64,000 bases of DNA, taken from positions 1 to 64,000 of the forward strand of contig NZ_CACVBR010000007.1 in NCBI RefSeq assembly GCF_902728265.1. The letters are read 5' to 3'. This document shows, one piece after another, positions 54,866 to 63,466 of the stretch; position 1 is the stretch's first letter, and each line of letters begins with the position of its first letter. Below the pieces are notes generated by a model, which saw only the letters and a program-made list of their open reading frames with translations, was not told the origin of the DNA and made no database searches. This DNA comes from Chryseobacterium potabilaquae. GTDB taxonomy: Bacteria; Bacteroidota; Bacteroidia; Flavobacteriales; Weeksellaceae. Position numbers and translations under genes: made by a program.

Positions 54866-55477
54866 TTAATATCCTGTTACCCAATCCCATTCGCCACCAC
54901 CTAAATAGACCAAAGCTCCAGATGACTTAGCTTGCCCTTGCGTCACGGCAGGGTTTCTAGGAGAAGGAGAAATATTAATATTACTAGTTCCAATATTGGA
55001 AATATAGACTCTCTTACCCACAGGAATACCAGTAGTAGGAAGAGTTAACGTACGTCCTGATGTCGAAATATTTAGCCTAACAAAATCATCAGTAGCTAAA
55101 ACCGTATAATCTGAAGTCTGGTCAGCGGTTACATTAAAAGATGTGGAAGCAGTATTTCCTCCCATTCCCTTCCATTTTGAAGTGGGATTATCATAGTAGT
55201 AAAAACCAGCTCCGGTAACCTCTGAGGTTTTACCTGAAGATCCTGTACCTGAAGTGACAAATACAAATACTCCATTTTGAGAAGCACCATAGGCAGCATC
55301 TTTTGTCGCTAATTCTGCCACTGTATAACGGGGAACCAACACCCCATCAGCTACCGTAGCAGATGAAGTACCTGTAACATCCAATGTTGACTGAGGTGTC
55401 TGAGTATTTACGCCCACTTGCCCGAAAGCAAATGCACTCATTAATACTGTCATTGCTGTAATAAATTGTTTTTTCAT
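54866..55477 (-). CDS. Secreted protein of the VGVNT/LDV type, first gene of the paralog array
   Basis: 203 residues with a signal peptide ending in AFGQ. The start VGVNTQTPQSTLDVTG is the typical N-terminus of a large Bacteroidota class of secreted proteins, also used in fibre-like appendages. The middle shares the YYYDNPTSKWKG element with the FISUMP paralogs (YWYYDNPS...W). The C-terminal half (SFNVTADQTSDYTVLATDDF ... GRTLTLPTTG) resembles phage tail-fibre-like beta structure. Function unknown. It lies 19 nt upstream of paralog 3, in the same transcript. Confidence 0.75.
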   Translation of the reverse strand: MKKQFITAMTVLMSAFAFGQVGVNTQTPQSTLDVTGTSSATVADGVLVPRYTVAELATKDAAYGASQNGVFVFVTSGTGSSGKTSEVTGAGFYYYDNPTSKWKGMGGNTASTSFNVTADQTSDYTVLATDDFVRLNISTSGRTLTLPTTGIPVGKRVYISNIGTSNINISPSPRNPAVTQGQAKSSGALVYLGGGEWDWVTGY

Positions 55478-55929
55478 TTTTTAATTATTTAATGTGTTCT
55501 TTTAACTTTATTATTCTTTGATATATAAATACAAAGAGGACTATATCCATCTAAATTTCCCTCCATCCATTGAATCAGAATCTATATCTACCTAGACACT
55601 ATTAATACAAATGGATATTGAGATTTCTAAATCGAAATCATATAAGATTAGTTTATTCTCATTAATAAACTAATTTCAATTCTTTTAAAATTTTTAGATT
55701 CTTTATTGCTGAAACTCAACAATAGACACTGTGCATTCTGGACATTATATTATATAAATGTCTGTTGGATAATGAAGCATCAATTACTTCTATCATCCAT
55801 CATTGAGCACTCTGAGGAACATAAAATAGAGTAAATTCATTTTTCCATTGTTTTTAAAATATTTTAGTTTTTTTAATAATTTAAACCATATTATGAATAT
55901 TAAAAACCCATTAATATTCTTTTTTTAAG
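55478..55929. other. Upstream region of the paralog array
   Basis: No gene. It must hold any fixed promoter of the array, but no TAnnTTTG was found on the minus strand. CTACCTAGAC at 55588-55597 resembles the core of the inverted repeats further right (CTATCTAGAC). Confidence 0.5.
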
Positions 55930-55984
55930 CCAAGGGCTTTTTATTGAGCCCTTGGATAAAAATCAATTACGATGAAAATCAATT
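55930..55984 (-). repeat. Orphan paralog 3' element, copy 4
   Basis: CCAAGGGCT / AGCCCTTGG stem (55930-55955), then CAATTACGATGAAAATC, matching the 3' elements behind the paralogs. Here no coding sequence precedes it on the minus strand, which suggests the remnant of a lost paralog. Confidence 0.7.
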
Positions 55985-56180
55985 CCGTCAATACTATTAT
56001 TTCATAAAATAGCCTATAAATACTTTATATAAAATAAAACCTAACTTTAATTTCAACTTATAAAAACACCCCCAACATTACAAATAGTACATTCAAACAC
56101 TCTTAAATTCAATCCATTGCATTAAAAGGTTCAATCCCTATTTATCCACACTTACACGTAAGAAAAACATGGTAAAAACT

Positions 56181-56196
56181 AGTCCTATCTAGACTA
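56181..56196 (+). repeat. Left inverted repeat of the candidate invertible segment
   Basis: AGTCCTATCTAGACTA, exact reverse complement of 56383-56398. The match extends outward by 6 more bases with one mismatch (AAAACT versus AAAAAT). Confidence 0.85.
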
Positions 56197-56382
56197 TATA
56201 TATTTTAAAGTCCTTGGTTTTCAAGAATATTTTATTTATTTTTAGCCAAAATATATTCAATATATGTTATGATTAAAATTTATCTATCAATTTTAATGAA
56301 TAAATGATTTTTCAACAATTTATAAATCAAGTGTTTATTATTTGGTAATTCATTTTTTTTGTGTATATTTGTGCAGTGAAAG
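56197..56382. promoter_or_regulatory. Candidate 186-bp invertible promoter segment
   Basis: AT-rich segment between two perfect 16-bp inverted repeats, next to a tyrosine recombinase. It holds one strong promoter pointing right toward the recombinase. No equally good leftward promoter was seen; CAAAATATA at 56247 is only a poor match. Inversion would place the -7 box near 56208-56215, facing the paralog array. Confidence 0.6.
56342..56371 (+). promoter_or_regulatory. Canonical TTG-N19-TATATTTG promoter inside the invertible segment
   Basis: TTG at 56342-56344, exactly 19 nt, TATATTTG at 56364-56371. Transcription would start just before the right inverted repeat and run into the recombinase gene (ATG at 56449). 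Confidence 0.75.
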
Positions 56383-56398
56383 TAGTCTAGATAGGACT
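56383..56398 (-). repeat. Right inverted repeat of the candidate invertible segment
   Basis: TAGTCTAGATAGGACT, the inverse of the left copy. It falls in the 5' leader of the recombinase gene, 51 nt before the ATG. Confidence 0.85.
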
Positions 56399-56448
56399 AT
56401 TTTTTTATGGTAATTTCGGTGAAAATTAATTATTTAAGATTTTAAACA

Positions 56449-57690
56449 ATGAAATTTAATTTTTTTCTACCGCAAAATGGAACTTTCAGGTACATCAAAC
56501 TCTCTATTAGTGAGCATGTTATGCTAGAACAGAAGCTTACTTTTAGAATACCCTTATGCATCTCACACGAGGAGTGGGATGAGGCTAAACAGCGCCCAAA
56601 AAACATCTACCTTAAAAAAAATAAAAAACTTAATAATATACTCGACTATATTAAGGTAAGAATTACAGAGTATATTAATAATCATTTTAAACGAAGTAAA
56701 CCCATCAGCCAAAGAGAGCTATCAAAAGAAATACAAAAAATCTGTATTGAAAAGGAGGTTATCAATCCAGAAAATTCACTTCTTTATTATATGCAGACCT
56801 ATATCAACTCTAAGAAAGAACTGATATGTGATTCTACACATAAAAGATACAATGTTTTTTATAATCTCTTAAAAAGATTTGAAGGATATACCACCCAAAG
56901 ACTTTATATTGATTCTCTTAATGGACATTTTATTACGGATTTCATTGCGTTTGGAAAGCAAGAAGAATATAGCGAAAATACAATCTATAGAAGTATTCAT
57001 TTTGTAAAGACCATTCTTAATTTTGCAGAAAGAAAGGGCATAAAAACATGTGTCCGAGAGCTAGAAGTACGAAGAGAGAAATCACAGAAAACAATTGTTA
57101 CGTTGACAGAAGAAGAAATTGTTGATATAAAAACTGCAGAAATCCCTCAAGAGCTCGAACCGGCTAGAGACTGGTTATTAATAAGTTGCTATACAGGACA
57201 GCGATTTTCTGATTTCATGAAATTTAAAAGTGAAAAAATCGTTAAAATCAATGGAAGGGAATGCATATCCTTTACACAGCAAAAAACACAAAAAGAAATC
57301 ACACTTCCTTTGCATCCTACCGTACTACATATTATTAAACGTAATGGAAATGATTTCCCAAAACTAATGGACATTCAACAATATAATAGTGCCATTAAAA
57401 CAATTGCTAAACATTCCAAAATAAATGAACTTTCCAGCGTTAGAAAACGTATCGGACATAGAAGTAAAGTGCTTAAAATTAAGAAATGGAAAGCTATTTC
57501 AAGTCACATAGGGCGAAGAAGTTTTGCTACTAATTTCTATGGTAAAATACCCACTCCATTATTGATGGAAGCTACAGGCCATTCTACCGAAAAAATGTTC
57601 CTTAGATATATCAATCCTGTTGATAACGATCGCATATTGAGTTTAAGCAACTATTTTAATGACATACATAATGAAAGCGTTATGAAATAA
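56449..57690 (+). CDS. Tyrosine site-specific recombinase (integrase/invertase type)
   Basis: 413 residues. The N-terminal arm-type DNA-binding domain (about 1-90, with ISHEEWDEAKQRPKN) is followed by a SAM-like core-binding domain (about 105-205) and the catalytic domain. All catalytic residues are present: R252 in CYTGQRF, a lysine in the TQQKTQKEI hairpin, H353-x-x-R356 in SSHIGRRSF, H378 in ATGHSTEKM and nucleophile Y387. Bacteroidota proteins of this type include both mobile-element integrases and DNA invertases controlling surface genes. Its promoter lies between inverted repeats, favouring the invertase role. No phage or conjugation genes are near. Confidence 0.92.
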   Translation: MKFNFFLPQNGTFRYIKLSISEHVMLEQKLTFRIPLCISHEEWDEAKQRPKNIYLKKNKKLNNILDYIKVRITEYINNHFKRSKPISQRELSKEIQKICIEKEVINPENSLLYYMQTYINSKKELICDSTHKRYNVFYNLLKRFEGYTTQRLYIDSLNGHFITDFIAFGKQEEYSENTIYRSIHFVKTILNFAERKGIKTCVRELEVRREKSQKTIVTLTEEEIVDIKTAEIPQELEPARDWLLISCYTGQRFSDFMKFKSEKIVKINGRECISFTQQKTQKEITLPLHPTVLHIIKRNGNDFPKLMDIQQYNSAIKTIAKHSKINELSSVRKRIGHRSKVLKIKKWKAISSHIGRRSFATNFYGKIPTPLLMEATGHSTEKMFLRYINPVDNDRILSLSNYFNDIHNESVMK

Positions 57691-58161
57691 AGCTCTCCAT
57701 TGGACCATCTAGATAAAAATGATTACACAAATTATATTTAAAAACTATTTCTTTTTTTAGTGGATTAAGAATTTAATCTCATACGAAAGCCGTTATAAGA
57801 AAATCCTAAAAAATATATTTTTAAATTATTGATCAATATTATATTTTAATATTGACAGGGAAGTCTTGTGATAAATTTAAGAGAAATATTTCTTATTTCC
57901 TATCTATTTTTAGGAGAAAACAAACAATTGTATGCCAACTAAATAAAATATATAATAATAAATTATTTTACAAAAAATCTCTTTACCAACTCTATGCTGT
58001 TGCAAAATGAATATTTCCATTGGAAATACAATTCACTTGGAGCTACAACCTATTAATAATTCAAATAATACATTACATTTATAAAAGACCCGATCTTTAG
58101 CTTGAATGATTATTTAATTAGGGTATAAAAAGATGGAGCCAAACACCATCTATCATTACAT
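57691..58161. other. AT-rich intergenic region after the recombinase
   Basis: No gene seen. CCATCTAGATA near 57705 resembles the core of the inverted repeats. Confidence 0.45.
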
Positions 58162-58190
58162 AAAAAAAGCTGTTTCCTATGAAACAGCCC
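58162..58190 (-). terminator. Terminator of the terC gene
   Basis: GCTGTTTC / GAAACAGC stem, loop of 4, followed on the minus strand by seven T; 30 nt past the terC stop. Confidence 0.85.
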
Positions 58191-58219
58191 TATACCTTTT
58201 AGTCTTCAATTTTCTATTT

Positions 58220-59242
58220 TCATTCTTCTTTTTTATCCGGAAAAATAATGGATAAAAGCACAGAAATAATCAATACTCCCCCAACAATACCTAATGAAAT
58301 TGGCGAAGGAATATGAATCCAAGGAGCGATTAACATTTTCACACCTATAAAAGACAATATAATAGCCAAACCATAAGGAAGTTTACTAAACATATGAATA
58401 AAGTTTGCTAATAGGAAATACAACGATCTTAATCCTAAAATAGCAAAGATATTGGAGGTATAAAGAATAAACGGATCATTGGAAATAGCAAAAATTGCTG
58501 GAATAGAATCTACCGCGAAAAGAACATCTGTAAACTCAATCACTCCCACCACTACCAATAAAGGAGTAGCCATTTTGATTCCATTCTGAACCGTGAAGAA
58601 TTTATCTCCATCATAATTATCAGAGACTTTCCAAAAGCTTTTAATAAGTCTTGCCCCCGCTGTATTACTATAATCTTCATCATCATCGTCATCTCCATCT
58701 CCCCAAGATTTGATACCGGCATATACAAGAAATAAACCGAAAAGAGCCATTACAATATTGATTTTAACAGGATGTCCAAAAATATTCATTTCCGGTAAAT
58801 AGGTTAAATTAATTAACCCTACACCCGCAAAAATAAATATAGCTCTGAAAATCAATGCTCCAATAATTCCCCAAAAAAGAACTTTATGATGTAAATATTT
58901 CGGCACTTTGAAAAAACCAAAAACGAGAATAAATACAAATAAATTATCCACAGACAACGCCTTCTCAATCCAGTACGCAGCCTGATATTGGGTGAATTTT
59001 TCTATTGCTAACGCATGATTTTCAGGACTTCCGTCTGTATTAAAAACCCAATATACCACTCCGGAAAAAATCATGGATAAAGAAATCCATACAATAGACC
59101 AAATAGTAGCTTCTTTAGAAGAAACTTCGTGACTTTTTTTATTAAAAACCCCTAAGTCAAGGAGCAACATGATAACTACTGTTACCGCAAATCCCCATAC
59201 CAAACCAGGATGAAGATCTAAAATACCTTGATGTTTATCCAC
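58220..59242 (-). CDS. terC: TerC/Alx-family integral membrane protein
   Basis: 340 residues with about nine membrane helices. The family signature EKALSVDNLFVFILVF is present, with the second acidic intramembrane motif in EFTDVLFAVDSIPAIFA. A hydrophilic loop with a run of aspartates (GDGDDDDDEDY) lies at about 185-195. TerC/Alx proteins are linked to manganese export and, in ter clusters, to tellurite and other stress resistance at the membrane. It lies downstream of terD on the same strand (about 110 nt). Confidence 0.92.
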   Translation of the reverse strand: MDKHQGILDLHPGLVWGFAVTVVIMLLLDLGVFNKKSHEVSSKEATIWSIVWISLSMIFSGVVYWVFNTDGSPENHALAIEKFTQYQAAYWIEKALSVDNLFVFILVFGFFKVPKYLHHKVLFWGIIGALIFRAIFIFAGVGLINLTYLPEMNIFGHPVKINIVMALFGLFLVYAGIKSWGDGDDDDDEDYSNTAGARLIKSFWKVSDNYDGDKFFTVQNGIKMATPLLVVVGVIEFTDVLFAVDSIPAIFAISNDPFILYTSNIFAILGLRSLYFLLANFIHMFSKLPYGLAIILSFIGVKMLIAPWIHIPSPISLGIVGGVLIISVLLSIIFPDKKEE

Positions 59243-59354
59243 TTTATATTACTTATTATACGATAAAAGCAATAGTTGTATGGTATACAATTATTGCTAA
59301 TTTTAATTTATATTCCTAGGCCAAAGCCTATTTTATAATTGATCTGTAATTGTA

Positions 59355-59966
59355 TTACAAATATTTTTGCTTAACTGTTTCTATTGTTTCTTGCAATTTT
59401 TTATCTGCCGTAGGATCTCCGATCGCATTAAATTTCCATTCCCCGTTTCTCTTATAAAAAACACCCATTACCATTGAAACATGCCCACTAAAAGATTTAT
59501 CATTGGCAATATCATACTTAGCAAAAACTTCCTTTACCTGAGTAGCAGTTCCTTCATAAATACGAATTGACGCAAAAGGAATAGTACCAAAATCCTGACC
59601 TCTGTAACTATTGAGTACCATTGCTACATGCTCTACATTCGGTTCTAAATTATTAAAATCCACAGTAATAACCTCGTTATCAAGACCATCATCTCCATCC
59701 ACATCACCTGTAAGATCATCACCACTATGCCTTACCGAGCCATTTCTAGATTTTAAATTACCAAAATACACGACTTCAGTGGCATTTTTATTGGCATCAT
59801 ATAAAATACAGCTTCCATCTAAGTCAACTGCTTCTTTTTTTGTTCCTCCGAAAAAACTTTTTTTCTCAATAGCTCCCCAGTTTATTCCCACACAAGCTTG
59901 CGCAAGAACTGCCCCATTTTCTTTTGTAAGATTAATTCTTTGACCTTTTTGTAAGTTAATAGCCAT
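59355..59966 (-). CDS. TerD-family protein, copy 1
   Basis: 203 residues. The start MAINLQKGQRINLTKENG, the DLDGSCILYD segment, the Ca-binding loop SGDDLTGDVDGDDGLDNE and the final GVFYKRNGEWKFNAIG are TerD hallmarks. TerD proteins bind calcium and form cytoplasmic complexes with TerC and TerB at the membrane. The block GGTKKEAVDLDG shows a short family insertion. It is separated from the next upstream gene (60035-60958) by about 70 nt. Confidence 0.92.
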   Translation of the reverse strand: MAINLQKGQRINLTKENGAVLAQACVGINWGAIEKKSFFGGTKKEAVDLDGSCILYDANKNATEVVYFGNLKSRNGSVRHSGDDLTGDVDGDDGLDNEVITVDFNNLEPNVEHVAMVLNSYRGQDFGTIPFASIRIYEGTATQVKEVFAKYDIANDKSFSGHVSMVMGVFYKRNGEWKFNAIGDPTADKKLQETIETVKQKYL

Positions 59967-60034
59967 TTTTTAATGTTTATTTGTTTATTTTTTAGATAAA
60001 ATGCGAAAATATAATTTTATTATTTCGGTTTTAT

Positions 60035-60958
60035 TTAATTATTTAAGTTTAAATTCAACATCGCACGAAGTATATTCGTTTCTTCATTTACATCAAATAT
60101 AGTGCTCATTATATCCATACTTTCTAAATTATGGAGGTAATCCTTTAAAACAGATCCGACACCATCAGGTAGAGTTCTCTTTTTTTCATGGATAGATTCT
60201 TCGAGTTCCTCATTTCGTCTATTCAATTGATTAATAATTGAGAGCTGATTAGATTCATTTTCAGAAATATCCAATTGTAATAGCAATTCATTATCCATCA
60301 GATACATTCTTCTCCCTTCAATATCAAAAATAAAATACTCATGGGTTTGAAAAATCTTAAAAAGCTCATATTCATCCCTTTCGAGACGATACCCACATAC
60401 AAAACGAACCTTAAAATTTTGTATATTGAGTTTACCTAATAATTTCCTTTCGATCTGATAATCCTGATATTCATAAGAAGGAACTGCACCTCCTTTCAGT
60501 ATATCCTCATGACTATCGGCTCTATAAAATTCCATAGCATACTTCTTCTGAAAATAAAGTACATCATTCCAATTTACATCGGACTTATCTTCTGTAAGAT
60601 CTTTATATATACTTTTAAGATGTTCAGAAAAAATACCACTGTATAATTTTCTATCGGTTTCAAAGCTCTCAACTTTCTTTTCTTCAAAAGCTGATATATA
60701 CTGATTGTTGATATTAATCTCATTGATAACAGCTAATAAATCGTTTTCTTTTTTCTTTTTGATTTTATTTAGCAGTTCTATCAGACTATCTGTATATTGA
60801 AGATGAAAAAGCTCAAGCTTATGACAATCTAATGTCTTATTTTCTTCAAATAGCTTGTGTATAATATCCGTTTTAATGAAAATTGATATAATATCAACAT
60901 TTTCAAAAAAATTCGAAAGAAGTTTAAGCTTTGTTAATCTTCTTTTACTTTGAGACAT
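60035..60958 (-). CDS. Unrecognised helical protein inside the ter cluster
   Basis: 307 residues from the ATG at 60958; a GTG at 60982 would add 8 residues. No signal peptide or membrane segment. The first 150 residues are strongly helical and charged (KIKKKKENDLLAVINEININ), possibly coiled coil. A central beta-rich part follows (NIQNFKVRFVCGYRLERDEYELFKIF ... YFIFDIEGRRMYLMDNE), then a C-terminal coiled-coil-like segment (NQLNRRNEELEESIHEKKR). The position between telA and terD suggests a cytoplasmic partner of the Ter complex. I cannot name a family. Confidence 0.75.
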   Translation of the reverse strand: MSQSKRRLTKLKLLSNFFENVDIISIFIKTDIIHKLFEENKTLDCHKLELFHLQYTDSLIELLNKIKKKKENDLLAVINEININNQYISAFEEKKVESFETDRKLYSGIFSEHLKSIYKDLTEDKSDVNWNDVLYFQKKYAMEFYRADSHEDILKGGAVPSYEYQDYQIERKLLGKLNIQNFKVRFVCGYRLERDEYELFKIFQTHEYFIFDIEGRRMYLMDNELLLQLDISENESNQLSIINQLNRRNEELEESIHEKKRTLPDGVGSVLKDYLHNLESMDIMSTIFDVNEETNILRAMLNLNLNN

Positions 60959-60997
60959 TATATTTACAGCTTCATCATCCACCTTTATATTGTTTTA

Positions 60998-62086
60998 TTA
61001 CCCTCTAATGTTGGCTTTTAATTCATGCTCCAATGACTGTAAATCCTGATCCAGTTTTCTTCTGTTTTCTGCTCCTTGTTTTTGGATCTGCTTTACTTCA
61101 TTCAATGTGTTGATCAACATACTTGTTGTTTCTCTCAATGTTTCTGCAGAAACTATAGTCTGCTCATTAGCTTTAGCTACATTTCTCGAATTTTGCCCAA
61201 GACGTTCAGCATTCTTTCTTAGAATCTCTTCTGTTGTAGAAGATACTTTTTGTTGAATTTCAATATTTTGTTGCTGTCTGTGCATTGCTACAGCCAATGA
61301 AAGCTGATTTTTCCATACGGGTAATGTAGTCGTAAGAATGGTCTGCGCTTTTTCTGCAATAGATACGTTATTATTCTGAACCAATCGGATTTGTGGTAAA
61401 GATTGCATCATAATCAAACGAACGACCTTAAGATCTGCCATTCTCCTATCTAACCTTGCAATAAAATCTCTTTTATCGGCTATTTGATAGTCTGCATAAT
61501 TTTGCACATTCGCTTCCATTTCCGCCAGCTCTTGGCCTGCTCTTTCCATTCTTAGATTTCCGGCTACTACTAAATCTTCAATTTGTTTAATAGAGTTCAC
61601 ATTGCTATCAAAAATAGTTTGTAAAACAGCATTATCCTTAGATGAAGTAATAATTCCGGCATTGACTTTATGAGAAATCTGATCGATGTTATTGATAATC
61701 TTATCATATTTTGCGAAAAGATTTTCTACTTGCGTCATCACCTTTTTCATAAATGGTAATCGGCTCAAAAACCCTTTTACTTTGTTACTGTTATTCAACT
61801 CGTCTACATCCACATAATTGAGCTCAATTAACAAGTTATTGATCAGCTCTCCTACTTCTCCCGAATTTGATCTTCTTACATTTCCTAAAAAACTATCACT
61901 TTGATTCGCTAATGTTTTTTGAAGGTCAGCTCCAAAATTAACAATAGATCCAGGATTTGTTTCATCAATCGCGTTCGCCATCATCTCATATTTCTGGCGT
62001 TCTTCTACCTGAAGTTGGGTAAGATTGACATTCCCATCTCTATCCACTAGAGCAGGTGTTGCATTAGGTGTTGGTTGCGTATCCAT
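60998..62086 (-). CDS. telA: TelA-family toxic anion resistance protein
   Basis: 362 residues, almost entirely helical, with the TelA pattern: FMKKVMTQVENLFAKYDKIINNID, then ADYQIADKRDFIARLDRRMADLKVVRLIMMQSLPQIRLVQ and the NVSIAEKAQTILTTTLPVWKNQL block that marks the family. The C-terminal helices form a likely coiled coil. TelA proteins occur with TerD genes and contribute to tellurite or cell-envelope stress resistance by an unknown mechanism. It lies 5 nt after the second TerD gene and 39 nt before the unrecognised one. Confidence 0.93.
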   Translation of the reverse strand: MDTQPTPNATPALVDRDGNVNLTQLQVEERQKYEMMANAIDETNPGSIVNFGADLQKTLANQSDSFLGNVRRSNSGEVGELINNLLIELNYVDVDELNNSNKVKGFLSRLPFMKKVMTQVENLFAKYDKIINNIDQISHKVNAGIITSSKDNAVLQTIFDSNVNSIKQIEDLVVAGNLRMERAGQELAEMEANVQNYADYQIADKRDFIARLDRRMADLKVVRLIMMQSLPQIRLVQNNNVSIAEKAQTILTTTLPVWKNQLSLAVAMHRQQQNIEIQQKVSSTTEEILRKNAERLGQNSRNVAKANEQTIVSAETLRETTSMLINTLNEVKQIQKQGAENRRKLDQDLQSLEHELKANIRG

Positions 62087-62091
62087 ACTAA

Positions 62092-62646
62092 TTATTGATA
62101 AATTGATACAAATTTTTCTAATCCTTCTCTTTGCCCAGAACCTACTGCTTCAAATTTCCATTCCTCATTTCTATTATAGATTCTTCCAAACTCTACAGCA
62201 GTTTCAATAGAGAAATCTTCATCCAACTCATATTTTAAAAGCTCTTCATTAGTATCTGTATTGAAAATTCTAATAAACGAATTTCTTACTTGCCCAAAGT
62301 TTTGCTTCCTAGCTTCCGCTTCATGAATAGTGACTACCACTATAATTTCCTTAACTGCCGCATCTATTTTTGTCAGATCAATCTTAATTTGCTCATCATC
62401 TCCATCTCCATCTCCGGTAAGATTATCCCCGGAGTGAATTACCGCCTTATCCGGAGACTCAAGATTATTATAAAATATAAAATGATTATCTGAAATTAAC
62501 TTTTTATTATCCGCTAATAAAAATAAAGAAGCATCCAAATCAAAAGCTGTTCCCGTGGAAGTACTATTAGTATCCCAACCTAAACCAACTGTGAATTTAG
62601 GAGCATTTATATTTTCTCTCTGTCCTTTTTGTAAGTTAATAGCCAT
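62092..62646 (-). CDS. TerD-family protein, copy 2 (TerE/TerZ-like)
   Basis: 184 residues starting MAINLQKGQRENINAPKFTVGLGWD. It has FDLDASLFLL, the calcium loop SGDNLTGDGDGDDEQIKIDL, and GRIYNRNEEWKFEAVG near the end. All of these are TerD-family features, closest in layout to the shorter TerE/TerZ type (no GGTKK insertion). Both TerD proteins of the cluster keep intact Ca-binding loops. Its start overlaps the end of the phosphoribosyltransferase gene by 11 nt, indicating translational coupling. Confidence 0.92.
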   Translation of the reverse strand: MAINLQKGQRENINAPKFTVGLGWDTNSTSTGTAFDLDASLFLLADNKKLISDNHFIFYNNLESPDKAVIHSGDNLTGDGDGDDEQIKIDLTKIDAAVKEIIVVVTIHEAEARKQNFGQVRNSFIRIFNTDTNEELLKYELDEDFSIETAVEFGRIYNRNEEWKFEAVGSGQREGLEKFVSIYQ

Positions 62647-63460
62647 AGTATAATTCGGTTTGTGTTAATATATTTATATTATTTTCGTATTCTTTTATTA
62701 AATGATAGTTGTTACTGATTGCTAATTCTAGCAAATCATCCATCTGATCTCGTTTTACTTTAGACGAAAGATACTCAAATTTACTTGATTCTAGGCCTAA
62801 AATATATTTCACAATTCTTGTATTAAATTGAAAATCAGATTTCGACATTACTTCAATAATATCTTCATGATTTTTAACGGCATAATAATTGAAAAAATTT
62901 TCAATGGTAGGGTCAAGATTGAAGTTGATCAGCTCAGCATAGTATAGAAAAATAAAATCAGCATCTACCTGATATTGCTCCAAAATTTTATTCACCGTAT
63001 ATTCATGGCTACCTGTAATTTTTATATCATCAATAAAAATACAGAGTTTACCTCTTAAAAAATCTTTATCGATATAATAAGTATCATTAGAAATCAAACT
63101 TTTACGTTCTTCAAAGTTCAAATTACCATAATCTGTTATGTAGGTATGGTTTCGATTGATTTTTGATAAAACGCTAGATTTTTTTCCTTTTTGGAATAAA
63201 TAGAAATCCAAATACTTTTTAAAGTAAAAACACAAAAAATTCGAAGCTGTTGGAATGGCCATATACGGACTTGGCAAAACCACAATTTCTTTATTGAGAT
63301 CTAAAAGTTGATTATTTTCAGCAATAAATCCCTCAAATAATTCTTTTGCAAACTTTTCTGCATAGGAGGTAGCGCCATATTTAAAATAGCTGTATTCTGA
63401 AGGTGAAAATGAGAGTTCATCCTCTGAATGAATGTGATGTAAACTATACCTTTTGTTCAT
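62636..63460 (-). CDS. Phosphoribosyltransferase-like protein of the ter cluster
   Basis: 274 residues. The PRPP-binding loop is recognisable in LCIFIDDIKITGSHE (type I PRTase pattern: hydrophobic strand, two acidic residues, TGxHE). An upstream strand-loop VVLPSPYMAIPTASNF could be the pyrophosphate loop. Comparative-genomics work on ter systems describes such PRTases together with HAD hydrolases and TerD proteins, suggesting synthesis or processing of a nucleotide-like molecule. The actual reaction is unknown. It sits between the HAD gene and the second TerD gene in a tight operon. Confidence 0.82.
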   Translation of the reverse strand: MNKRYSLHHIHSEDELSFSPSEYSYFKYGATSYAEKFAKELFEGFIAENNQLLDLNKEIVVLPSPYMAIPTASNFLCFYFKKYLDFYLFQKGKKSSVLSKINRNHTYITDYGNLNFEERKSLISNDTYYIDKDFLRGKLCIFIDDIKITGSHEYTVNKILEQYQVDADFIFLYYAELINFNLDPTIENFFNYYAVKNHEDIIEVMSKSDFQFNTRIVKYILGLESSKFEYLSSKVKRDQMDDLLELAISNNYHLIKEYENNINILTQTELYYGY

Positions 63461-63466
63461 ACCAAT

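Noticed and set aside
48262..55984. Integron-like cassette array with attC sites
   Set aside because: The hairpins are short, end each gene like terminators and lack attC core sites; the recombinase has an arm-type N-domain and no integron-specific insertion is apparent.
56247..56255. CAAAATATA as a leftward promoter inside the candidate invertible segment
   Set aside because: The box has a wrong spacing (TA-3 nt-TTTG) and no TTG at the right distance, so it does not support simultaneous leftward transcription.
56449..57690. Integrase of an integrated phage or conjugative element
   Set aside because: No phage structural, relaxase or conjugation genes and no tRNA target lie nearby. It cannot be ruled out fully, but the inverted repeats around its promoter favour an invertase.
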